A DNA stretch of 35,229 bases from Burkholderiales bacterium (GTDB taxonomy: Bacteria > Pseudomonadota > Gammaproteobacteria > Burkholderiales > Casimicrobiaceae), in contig JAICXH010000020.1 in assembly GCA_025981645.1 (NCBI GenBank), forward strand, positions 1 to 35,229, given 5' to 3'. The notes under the pieces were generated by a model, which was not told the DNA's origin, did not search any database, and was given only the letters and a program-made list of their open reading frames with translations. Each line of letters begins with the position of its first letter. The first letter of the stretch is position 1. Shown here in pieces: positions 1-7,987 of the stretch. Made by a program: the position numbers and the translations under genes.

Positions 1-136
1 ATTACGTTACCCGTCGATGATGTCGGTCGCCGAGGTGATCGACGGCTTCAATTTCTTCGTGCGCCCGCTCTTCGCCGTGATCACCGCCGAGACTGAGGCC
101 GCGTACGCAGCGGCCGGTCTCACTCCAGCTTCTTGA
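1..136 (+). CDS. 3' end of an unidentified gene (partial)
   Basis: Reading from base 2, an open frame runs 44 codons to a TGA at 134-136. It carries no start, so it is the C-terminus of a gene that begins before the window. The tail includes the stretch AEVIDGFNFFVRPLFAVITA and ends AAAGLTPAS, which looks like ordinary coding sequence. I cannot assign a family from 44 residues. It converges on the LolA-like gene, and the two 3' ends overlap by 17 bases (120-136). Confidence 0.5.
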   Translation, partial: LRYPSMMSVAEVIDGFNFFVRPLFAVITAETEAAYAAAGLTPAS

Positions 137-980
137 GGTAGTCCTTCGTGAACACCTTGTCGGGAAGATCGCGGAGCTTCATGTCGCCGTAGTCGAGCAC
201 CGACTGCTCGCCCTGGTGCAGCGCGTCGATCATCACGAGCTCAGTCGGCCGCATCCTACCGACCATCTTCTCGTACTTCCCGTAGGTGCAGGTCTTCAGG
301 AGCCGGTTCGACACCGAATAGAACTCGGCCTTGTACGGCTCGTGGTTCGACTCGCGCACCCAGTAGAGGACGCGGCGATAGGTGACGCTGTTGTCGACCG
401 CGTCGAGCTCGAGCACGTCGTAGCGCACACCGTCGATCGTGTCGGTGCGAAGTACCTTCGGGTTGTAGTCGCCGGTGAAGTTCGCGCGTGCGAGGTCGCC
501 GTTCGCGACCTGTCCGGTCAGGCGCTGCGCGAGCGAAAGGCGCACCGGCTGCGACACGTTGGGCAGGAACACCCACAGGTCGTGCTCCTTCATCAGCAGG
601 ATCTGGCCGCGCTCGTCGGCGGGCGCCGTCACCATCACGATCGTGCTGTCGTTGCCCTTGGTGAGGACCCGATAGCGGTGCTCATCGGGATCGCGCCCCG
701 GCGCAGTGGTGACGATGCGCACGTCGACCTGGAAGCCCTCGGCGGGAAAGCGGATCCGGTCGGCATCCTCGACGATGCGGCGGGCTGTCGCAGCGTCGGC
801 GGGGATTGCCGCAGCGAGAGTCCCTGCGGCCGGACTCGCGGTCGAGGCCGGCGCGTCGCGCATGGCCGCCCGAGAAGGCGACAGCAACGACAGGGTCAGG
901 CACACCCCAATTACAAGCGTCAAAGTCGCCTGGCGGGACGCACCCCGCGTAACACGACATGACGCAGTCGATCCGAACAT
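120..980 (-). CDS. LolA-like outer-membrane lipoprotein-sorting family protein
   Basis: A 286-residue protein. The N-terminus has a basic stretch, then a hydrophobic segment (about 20-38, TLTLVIGVCLTLSLLSP) and a likely signal-peptidase site near SRAAMRDA, so it should be exported to the periplasm. The mature part (about 60-286) resembles the LolA-like family annotated as outer membrane lipoprotein-sorting protein. These proteins share the LolA/LolB half-barrel fold and often accompany RND/MMPL-type exporters; no such transporter is visible here. Family hallmarks include LLMKEHDLWVFLPN (about 127-140), RLTGQVANGDLARANFTGDY and the C-terminal KYEKMVGRMRPTELVM. The ATG at 978-980 has only a weak ribosome site. 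The gene lies 16 bases downstream of the antitoxin gene and may be read with it. The ligand is unknown; the fold assignment is better supported than any function. Confidence 0.75.
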   Translation of the reverse strand: MFGSTASCRVTRGASRQATLTLVIGVCLTLSLLSPSRAAMRDAPASTASPAAGTLAAAIPADAATARRIVEDADRIRFPAEGFQVDVRIVTTAPGRDPDEHRYRVLTKGNDSTIVMVTAPADERGQILLMKEHDLWVFLPNVSQPVRLSLAQRLTGQVANGDLARANFTGDYNPKVLRTDTIDGVRYDVLELDAVDNSVTYRRVLYWVRESNHEPYKAEFYSVSNRLLKTCTYGKYEKMVGRMRPTELVMIDALHQGEQSVLDYGDMKLRDLPDKVFTKDYLKKLE

Positions 981-996
981 CTTCGGCGCGGAGCCT

Positions 997-1293
997 TTAG
1001 GCCACCTTGAGCGCCCGGATGACTGCCTTCGGCTCGCGCTCGATGATCTTCAAGAGCGTCTTCGCTGCCCCGGTTGGCGTGCGCTGTCCCTGCTCCCACT
1101 TGCGCAGGGTCGACGCGCTGACTCCAAACGCGCTGGCAAACTGATCCTGCGAAAGCCCCAGGCGCTTGCGGGCAGTTTGAATTTCATCGGGTGTGACGGA
1201 GATCTTGTGCGCGCGCGCGCCCATCTCCCTGCCCTTGGCGTGGGCCAGCGCCTCAGCCATCGATTCGACGAGTTCGTTTCCCAGCTTGCTCAT
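997..1293 (-). CDS. Orphan HigA/NadS-type antitoxin, helix-turn-helix protein
   Basis: A 98-residue protein starting at the ATG at 1291-1293 (MSKLGNELVESM). The frame is open further upstream, but that extension overlaps the toxin relic and is not convincing. The C-terminal half holds an XRE-type helix-turn-helix: TPDEIQTARKRLGLSQDQFA (about 35-54) followed by SASTLRKWEQGQRTPTG (about 59-75). Length, the SMAEALAHAKG start and the WEQGxRxPxGxAxxLL motif match antitoxins of HigB/HigA (NadS-like) type II systems, which bind the toxin and repress their own operon. Only the last ~31 codons of the toxin survive upstream, so this is probably an orphan that may still bind DNA. Its ATG overlaps the toxin TGA by four bases (ATGA), the usual arrangement for this family. 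Confidence 0.8.
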   Translation of the reverse strand: MSKLGNELVESMAEALAHAKGREMGARAHKISVTPDEIQTARKRLGLSQDQFASAFGVSASTLRKWEQGQRTPTGAAKTLLKIIEREPKAVIRALKVA

Positions 1294-1385
1294 CTTCGTT
1301 TCCTCGTTGCCTTGATGGCAGCGGCAAAGGCAGCGACCGACTTCCGCTGCTCCGCCGTAAGATTCGCTCGCTCGTTCTTGAAGAC
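1290..1385 (-). pseudogene. C-terminal remnant of a HigB/RelE-type toxin
   Basis: In the frame offset from the antitoxin, the minus strand reads VFKNERANLTAEQRKSVAAF and then AAAIKATRKRR before TGA at 1290-1292. This matches the C-terminal end of HigB/RelE-type toxins, which typically read VFAKNExANLTxxQR. The upstream part of the toxin, normally about 75 residues, is missing. The frame is open for only another 15 codons of unrelated sequence and meets a stop at 1431-1433, and the tRNA gene follows within 80 bases. The toxin should be inactive. The call rests on my memory of the family's C-terminal motif. Confidence 0.65.
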
Positions 1386-1463
1386 ATCGTGGTGGGAAGG
1401 GTCCGTCACCCATGCCTTGAGTACGGACCGTCACCTATGTGTCCGGGTCTACAAATCGATTCT

Positions 1464-1540
1464 TGGCGCGCCCGACAGGATTCGAACCTGTGACCCTTGG
1501 CTTCGGAAACCAATACTCTATCCAACTGAGCTACGGGCGC
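1464..1540 (-). tRNA. tRNA-Arg (anticodon CCG)
   Basis: A 77-nt cloverleaf including an encoded CCA. The acceptor stem pairs GCGCCCG (1534-1540, minus strand) with CGGGCGC before discriminator G and CCA (1464-1466). The D arm contains GCTCAGTTGGATAGAG. The anticodon stem TTGGT/GCCAA encloses the loop TTCCGAA, giving CCG, which decodes CGG arginine codons. The T arm is ACAGGTTCGAATCCTGT. A minus-strand TATAAT lies just upstream at 1552-1557. Confidence 0.95.
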
Positions 1541-1551
1541 GCGGAAGAAGG

Positions 1552-1557
1552 ATTATA
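1552..1557 (-). promoter_or_regulatory. -10 box of the tRNA-Arg gene
   Basis: The minus strand reads TATAAT here, 11 bases upstream of the mature 5' end of tRNA-Arg. A convincing -35 box is not visible; GTGACC at 1573-1578 would leave only 15 bases of spacing. Confidence 0.5.
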
Positions 1558-1593
1558 GCCGCCGCGCATCCCGGTCACGCCGGAGGCGGGACG

Positions 1594-1599
1594 TATAAT
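1594..1599 (+). promoter_or_regulatory. -10 box upstream of the tandem cytochrome c gene
   Basis: A perfect TATAAT lies 24 bases before the ATG at 1624, so a transcript would have a leader of roughly 18 bases. No good -35 match is seen at 17 bases' spacing. Confidence 0.5.
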
Positions 1600-1623
1600 T
1601 CCGCATCTTTCGCTGGGGGACCC

Positions 1624-2502
1624 ATGGAGCACGACCCGCACTCCTCGTTCATCAAGACGCCGAAGCAGCTCGTAATCGTGGTGCTGCTCGCGTTCGCGAT
1701 TCCGATCTCGATGTCGGTACTCCTCTCGCAGCTTGCGACGAGCGGAATGGAGACGGGGGGAAGCAAAGACCAGATCGCCGCGCGCATCAAGCCGGTCGGG
1801 AGCATCGTGATGGCGGAGGCGACGGCGCCGAAGGGAAGCATGACGGGAGAGCAGGTGTTCGGGCAGACCTGCAAGACCTGTCACGGGACGGGCCTCGCAG
1901 GAGCACCGAAGGCGGGCGACAAGGCGGCGTGGAGTCCGCGGATTGCCCAAGGTGAGGCGACGCTCGTCAAGCACGCGCTCGACGGCTTCACTGGCAAATC
2001 GGGCACGATGCCGCCCCGGGGCGGCAACAGCGAATTGACCGACGACGAAGTACATCGCGCGGTCGTCTACATGGCTGACCTCGGCGGAGCGGGCTGGAAG
2101 GAGCCGCCGGTGACCGCAACGACCGCGGCGGTTGCATCGGCCGCAGGAGCGACCGCCGCCGCAGCTGCGACTGCTGCGCCGGCCGCAGCGGCCGCAGTCG
2201 TCGCGTCGGCAGCCCCTGCTCCCGCCGCGCCTGGCGCGCCTGTCGCAGCCCCGGCCGACGCCGCCGAGGGCAAGAAGGTCTACGACGAAACCTGCCACGT
2301 CTGCCACGGGACCGGGCTTCTCGGCTCGCCGAAGTTCGGCGACAAGGCGGCGTGGGCGCCGCGGATCGCGCAGGGCATGGACACGCTCTACAACGCGGCG
2401 CTGCACGGTCTGCGTTCGATGCCGCCAAAGGGCGGCAACTCGGCGCTGACCGACGCGCAGGTCAAGGCCGGCGTCGACTACATGACGTCCGCGGCGAAGT
2501 AG
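1624..2502 (+). CDS. Membrane-anchored tandem (di-heme) cytochrome c5-type protein
   Basis: A 292-residue protein. A single N-terminal membrane helix (about 16-37, LVIVVLLAFAIPISMSVLL) with no clear cleavage site would anchor it with the rest in the periplasm. Two cytochrome c5-like domains follow. The first (about 73-155) has CKTCH (Cys83, Cys86, His87) and a likely Met ligand in TMPPRGGN. The second (about 212-290) has CHVCH (Cys224, Cys227, His228) and SMPPKGGN. An Ala/Pro-rich linker (about 163-212) joins them. The domains are near-duplicates (CHGTGLxGxPKxGDKAAWxPRIAQG in both). Such proteins are periplasmic electron carriers towards terminal oxidases; with sox genes in the same window it could accept electrons from sulfur oxidation, though this is inference. 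The ATG at 1624 is chosen because it follows the TATAAT and starts just before the helix; the upstream open frame runs antisense through the tRNA. Confidence 0.88.
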   Translation: MEHDPHSSFIKTPKQLVIVVLLAFAIPISMSVLLSQLATSGMETGGSKDQIAARIKPVGSIVMAEATAPKGSMTGEQVFGQTCKTCHGTGLAGAPKAGDKAAWSPRIAQGEATLVKHALDGFTGKSGTMPPRGGNSELTDDEVHRAVVYMADLGGAGWKEPPVTATTAAVASAAGATAAAAATAAPAAAAAVVASAAPAPAAPGAPVAAPADAAEGKKVYDETCHVCHGTGLLGSPKFGDKAAWAPRIAQGMDTLYNAALHGLRSMPPKGGNSALTDAQVKAGVDYMTSAAK

Positions 2503-2541
2503 CGCGTCACCGGACCGCGAGCGACTTCGACGCGGCCCGCA

Positions 2542-4569
<2,028 letters not shown>

Positions 4570-4608
4570 CGAGGGAACCTGCCACCTGCGTTGCTACAAT
4601 GCGCCGCG

Positions 4609-4614
4609 ATTATA
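4609..4614 (-). promoter_or_regulatory. -10 box upstream of rep
   Basis: The minus strand reads TATAAT 40 bases upstream of the rep ATG. A plus-strand TACAAT at 4595-4600 overlaps the same region and could serve apaH, so the two divergent promoters would be interleaved. No strong -35 box is seen for either. Confidence 0.4.
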
Positions 4615-4632
4615 GTGGCGGGCCGCGACTTC

Positions 4633-5454
4633 ATGGCGCTCTACGCAATCGGCGATATCCAGGGTTGTCACGCAGAATTCTGCGATCTCCTCTCGCTCGT
4701 CGGCTTTTCGCGCGAGCGCGACCGCCTGTGGCTCGTCGGCGACCTCGTCAACCGCGGGCCCGCGTCGCTCGCCCTCCTGCGCGAGGTGGCCGCGATGGGC
4801 GAATGCGCGACGACGGTCCTCGGCAATCACGATTTGCATCTGCTCACCGTCGCCGCGGGTCACCGGCAAGCGCACCGCGGCGACACCCTCGACGACATCC
4901 TCGGCGCACCGGATCGCGACGATCTCATCGACTGGCTTGCACGGCGTCCGCTCGCGGTCGCGGAGGGCGGCTGGCTGATGGTGCATGCAGGGGTGCTGCC
5001 GCAATGGACGAGCGCCGACGTCCTCTCGCTCGCTCGCGAAGTCGAAGCCGTCCTCGCCGGTGACGGCCGAGGCGAGTTCCTGCGCGTTCTCTACGGCGAC
5101 GAGCCAGCGGCCTGGTCCGACGATCTCGTGGGGAATGACCGCTTGCGCGCGATCGTCAACGCACTGACGCGGCTTCGCTTCTGCACGGCCGAAGGACGGA
5201 TGGAGTTTCGCGAGAAGCGCGGTGCGGCGTTCGCACCCGAGGGCTACGCCGCTTGGTTCCTGCACGAGAACCGTCGCACCGAGAACGTGCGCGTCGTCTG
5301 CGGCCATTGGTCGACGCTTGGCCTGACACTCGCCCCGAACGTCGCGATGCTCGACTCCGGCTGCCTGTGGGGCGGCAGCCTCACGGCGCTAAGGCTCGAC
5401 GACCTGCGTGTCTTCCAGGTCCCCGGGCGGGCTCAGGTCTTGCCTTTTTCCTGA
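4633..5454 (+). CDS. apaH: Bis(5'-nucleosyl)-tetraphosphatase, symmetrical (ApaH)
   Basis: A 273-residue enzyme that hydrolyses Ap4A and related dinucleoside tetraphosphates symmetrically to two nucleoside diphosphates; it also removes Np4 caps from RNA in enterobacteria. It belongs to the calcineurin-like metallophosphatases. Metal-site motifs are GDIQG (7-11), GDLVNRGP (about 34-41), GNHDLH (about 62-67) and HAG near 116. The later GH in VCGHWSTLGL also fits. The ATG at 4633 puts MALYAIGDIQG at the N-terminus as in the family; the longer open frame upstream runs antisense to rep. The last residues (AQVLPFS) lie inside a REP-like palindrome, and the 3' end overlaps the convergent acyltransferase by 22 bases. 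Confidence 0.92.
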   Translation: MALYAIGDIQGCHAEFCDLLSLVGFSRERDRLWLVGDLVNRGPASLALLREVAAMGECATTVLGNHDLHLLTVAAGHRQAHRGDTLDDILGAPDRDDLIDWLARRPLAVAEGGWLMVHAGVLPQWTSADVLSLAREVEAVLAGDGRGEFLRVLYGDEPAAWSDDLVGNDRLRAIVNALTRLRFCTAEGRMEFREKRGAAFAPEGYAAWFLHENRRTENVRVVCGHWSTLGLTLAPNVAMLDSGCLWGGSLTALRLDDLRVFQVPGRAQVLPFS

Positions 5455-5479
5455 CAGGCACAGGGCAAGCCCTGACCCC
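5433..5479. repeat. REP-like palindrome (element A) at the apaH / acyltransferase junction
   Basis: TCAGGTCTTGCC (5433-5444) is matched by the inverted arm GGCAAGCCCTGA (5464-5475) with 11 of 12 bases paired, a 19-base centre and a trailing CCCC. The sequence family (GGTCAGGTCTTGC...CCTGACCCC) recurs at 14802-14831. Both convergent genes end inside it, so it may act as a two-way terminator. It resembles the GGGGTCAGG-type intergenic palindromes common in betaproteobacteria, which I recall as linked to REP-associated (RAYT) transposases. Confidence 0.6.
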
Positions 5480-6215
5480 GGTCGAGCACTTCGCGGATCG
5501 CCCCCTCCGCTTCGCGCGCGAGGTCGTGGCGCCTGCGGTCCGTGGCAGGCAGCGCGTCGGCGACGACGAGGTCGACGACGAGCGAGCGCTCGCCGCAGAT
5601 GCTCCAGAACGACGCCAGGAAGGTCGTGTCGCCGGCGTAGGCGGCGGCGGTCGACGCGCGCCCGTCGTGATCGTGATAGCGAAACGCGATCGGCAGCAGC
5701 GCGCCCTTCGCATCGACGATCGGCTGCAGCAGCGAGCTCTTGAACGGAAGCACCGTGCTGCCGTCGGTCGTCGTGCCCTCGGGGAACACTGCGACGATGT
5801 CGCCCGAGGCGAGCGCGTCGCGCGTCTCGACGGTGACGCGATGCGCGTCGTGGCGCCGCGCCCGCTCGACGAACAGCGTGCCGACGTTGCGGATCAGCCG
5901 GCCGATCGCCGGCCAGCGCGCGAGCTCAGCCTTGGCGACGAAGCGCATCGGCCCGATCGCGTTCAGTACGAAGATGTCGAGCCACGACACATGGTTGGCA
6001 ACGACGAGCAGGTTGCCGCCGGGCGGCAGCGTGCCTGCCATGCGCACGTCGACCGCGAGAATGCGCAAGAGCCGCGCTGACCACTTCCGCACGCGCGCCC
6101 GGCGGCCCTCCGCCGAAACGAGCGGAAACACGAACACGGTGGTCGCGAGCCCGGCCGCGAGGTGCACGGTCATGCGCGCGGTGCGCCATCCTCGCCTTAC
6201 CGCGCGCGGCGTCAC
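5433..6215 (-). CDS. 1-acyl-sn-glycerol-3-phosphate acyltransferase (PlsC family)
   Basis: A 260-residue inner-membrane-associated acyltransferase expected to convert lysophosphatidic to phosphatidic acid, or to acylate a related lipid. It has an N-terminal membrane segment (about 16-34, TVHLAAGLATTVFVFP), the HX4D block NHVSWLD (His75, Asp80) and FPEGTTTDGS (about 145-154). The start is uncertain. The GTG at 6213-6215 overlaps the kinase stop by four bases (GTGA) and includes RRGWRTARMTVHL, which fits the family. The ATG at 6171-6173 would give 246 residues. The upstream open frame to 7013 runs in another frame through the kinase gene and is not part of this protein. The C-terminus CQEKGKT is encoded by element A, so it is probably a lineage-specific replacement of the native tail. 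Confidence 0.85.
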   Translation of the reverse strand: MTPRAVRRGWRTARMTVHLAAGLATTVFVFPLVSAEGRRARVRKWSARLLRILAVDVRMAGTLPPGGNLLVVANHVSWLDIFVLNAIGPMRFVAKAELARWPAIGRLIRNVGTLFVERARRHDAHRVTVETRDALASGDIVAVFPEGTTTDGSTVLPFKSSLLQPIVDAKGALLPIAFRYHDHDGRASTAAAYAGDTTFLASFWSICGERSLVVDLVVADALPATDRRRHDLAREAEGAIREVLDRGQGLPCACQEKGKT

Positions 6216-7147
6216 CACGGGTCGTCGCCGAAGGCCGTCCGGTAACGTGATGCGACGATCTCGCGCGTGACCGTATGATTCTGACCACCGCGGCTCGCGA
6301 TCTTGAGCGAGCCCAGCACCGCCGCGAGTCGGCCGGCCCGCTCCCAGTCCCAGCCTTGCGCGATGCCGTAGAGAAGCCCGGCCCGGTAGGCGTCGCCGCA
6401 TCCCGTCGGGTCCTTGAGCTCGGTCGCCGGTACCGCGGGGATCGTCCACGTCGATCCGCCCGCGTGGATCACCGAGCCTTCGCCACCGAGCGTGATGACG
6501 AGCGCGTCGACGCGCTCCGCCATCTCGGCGATCGACCAGCCGGTGCGCTCGCCGAGGAGGCGCGCCTCGTAGTCGTTCACCGCGAGCCACGACGCCTGTT
6601 CGATCATCGTGGCGAGCTCGGATCCCGTGAAGAGCGGCAGGCCTTGGCCGGGGTCGAGCAAAAACGGCACCTTGGCCGCCGCGAACTGCGCCGCATGCTG
6701 CTGCATCCCGTCCTTGCCGTCGGGCGCGACAATGCCTAGCGCGACGTCGCGCACGTCGCCGACGCGATTGACGTGTGACGCGTTCATCGCGCCAGGATGG
6801 AACGCGGTGATCTGATTGTCGTCGAGGTCGGTGATGATGAAGGCCTGCGCCGTGTATGCGCTGTCGACCACGGTGAGACCGTCGGTGGCAACGCCGAGCG
6901 TGGCGAGGCGCTCGCGGTACGCGCCGCCGTCCTGCCCGAGTGTCGCCATCACCACCGGGGCGCCGCCGAGCGCCTGCAGGTTGTACGCGATGTTGCCGGC
7001 GCAACCGCCCCACTCGCGACGCAGGTCGGAGATCTGGAACGCGACCGACAGCATGTGCGTCTGGTCGGGAAGGATGTGGCGCGCGAAGCGATCCGGGAAC
7101 ACCATGATGGTGTCGAACGCCAGCGAGCCGCAGACGAGGGTGCGCAT
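6212..7147 (-). CDS. PfkB-family carbohydrate / adenosine-type kinase
   Basis: A 311-residue sugar or nucleoside kinase of the PfkB (ribokinase) superfamily. It starts MRTLVCGSLAFDTIMVF (ATG 7145-7147). The first PfkB signature is WGGCAGNIAYNLQALGG (about 46-62). The C-terminal ATP-binding and catalytic signature is DPTGCGDAYRAGLLYG (about 245-260), with the catalytic Asp in GCGD. FxxxLP and IGxxPFG motifs of fructose-phosphate kinases are absent, and the closest family annotation I know is adenosine kinase-like or carbohydrate kinase, so the substrate stays open. It lies 57 bases after the response-regulator start region ends at 7205 on the same strand, and its stop is coupled to the acyltransferase start. 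Confidence 0.82.
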   Translation of the reverse strand: MRTLVCGSLAFDTIMVFPDRFARHILPDQTHMLSVAFQISDLRREWGGCAGNIAYNLQALGGAPVVMATLGQDGGAYRERLATLGVATDGLTVVDSAYTAQAFIITDLDDNQITAFHPGAMNASHVNRVGDVRDVALGIVAPDGKDGMQQHAAQFAAAKVPFLLDPGQGLPLFTGSELATMIEQASWLAVNDYEARLLGERTGWSIAEMAERVDALVITLGGEGSVIHAGGSTWTIPAVPATELKDPTGCGDAYRAGLLYGIAQGWDWERAGRLAAVLGSLKIASRGGQNHTVTREIVASRYRTAFGDDPW

Positions 7148-7204
7148 GAGGACCGCGCGAGTTTAGCGCAGCGCCTGCGGCCGCCGCCGCGCGGCGGAAG
7201 GAAG

Positions 7205-7987
7205 TTAGGCCGCCTTGCCGTTGATCACGTCGCGCCCGATCTCGCGCACGACGTACTGCTGGCGGCGCGAGACCGGCAGCGTTTCGAGGATGCCGTGCAG
7301 CAACACTTCCCAGTGCGCGTCGCCGTCGATGTTGGCGCGCCGTTCGAAGCCGCGGATGTAGTCGCGCGCGACGAGGCAGTTGCGATGGACGCGCACGAAG
7401 CGCGCGCCGAATTCCTGCTCGAGCCGGGTGAGCGACTCTTCAAGCAGGTGTTCACGTTGTACGGTACGAATGGTGATGTACTTCAGCTCGGCCTTGAGGT
7501 AGATGATCTCCTCGACCGGGATCAGGACCACGCGCGAGCGCTCGGTCACGGAAAGGAAACGTCGGGACGCGGTCGGCAGTTGCGAGAGTTTCTCGAAGGT
7601 CATGGGCTTCAATCGCGGCACCTTTTGCAATGCGTCGAGCAGGCGCTGGATCCGTACCGGCTTCACCAGGTAGTCGACGGCGTGCACCTCGAACGCCGCC
7701 AGCGCATGCTCCGGGTAAGCCGTCGTGAACATCACGACGGGTGGACGCGGAAGCTTTAGCAAATGCCGGGCCAGCTCGATGCCGTCCATCCCGGGCATGT
7801 GAATGTCGGTGAGCACGAGGTCGGCAGCGACGGCATGCAGCATGTCGAGCGCCTCGCGCCCGTTCTGCGCCTCGCCGACCACGGCGAGCGGGACCGCGGC
7901 GCGGCAATCCTCGAGGAGCTCGCGCAGCCGGTGGCGCGCCGGCGCCTCGTCGTCGACGATCATCACGCGCAGTGCGGTCTCATCCAT
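7205..7987 (-). CDS. LytTR-type response regulator (AlgR-like)
   Basis: A 260-residue response regulator. The receiver domain (about 6-125) has the acidic pair VDDE (11-14), the phospho-acceptor Asp61 in TDIHMPGMDG, T/S in FTTAYPEHA and K in VDYLVKPV. The LytTR DNA-binding domain (about 150-255) includes FVRVHRNCLVARDYIRGF and ETLPVSRRQQYVV. LytTR regulators such as AlgR bind short direct repeats as dimers. The start (ATG 7985-7987) overlaps the kinase stop by eight bases, so the two are translated together. In Pseudomonas the equivalent algZ(fimS)-algR pair is also next to argH, which supports an AlgR-type assignment. Its targets here are unknown. Confidence 0.9.
   Translation of the reverse strand: MDETALRVMIVDDEAPARHRLRELLEDCRAAVPLAVVGEAQNGREALDMLHAVAADLVLTDIHMPGMDGIELARHLLKLPRPPVVMFTTAYPEHALAAFEVHAVDYLVKPVRIQRLLDALQKVPRLKPMTFEKLSQLPTASRRFLSVTERSRVVLIPVEEIIYLKAELKYITIRTVQREHLLEESLTRLEQEFGARFVRVHRNCLVARDYIRGFERRANIDGDAHWEVLLHGILETLPVSRRQQYVVREIGRDVINGKAA

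Noticed and set aside
2100-2270. Alanine-rich GC repeats in the cytochrome gene as a DNA repeat or minisatellite
   Set aside because: It is an in-frame Ala/Pro linker between the two haem domains and shows no regular unit length.
706-2502. A 598-codon open frame reading through the tRNA into the cytochrome gene
   Set aside because: It crosses tRNA-Arg and the antisense of the antitoxin and LolA-like genes. Only the part from 1624 has the expected cytochrome domain structure, and a TATAAT sits just before 1624.
5433-7013. A 526-codon minus-strand frame that looks like a kinase-acyltransferase fusion
   Set aside because: Upstream of about 6215 it is a shifted frame of the kinase gene (Arg-rich, no family motifs). 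The acyltransferase start lies at 6215 or 6173.
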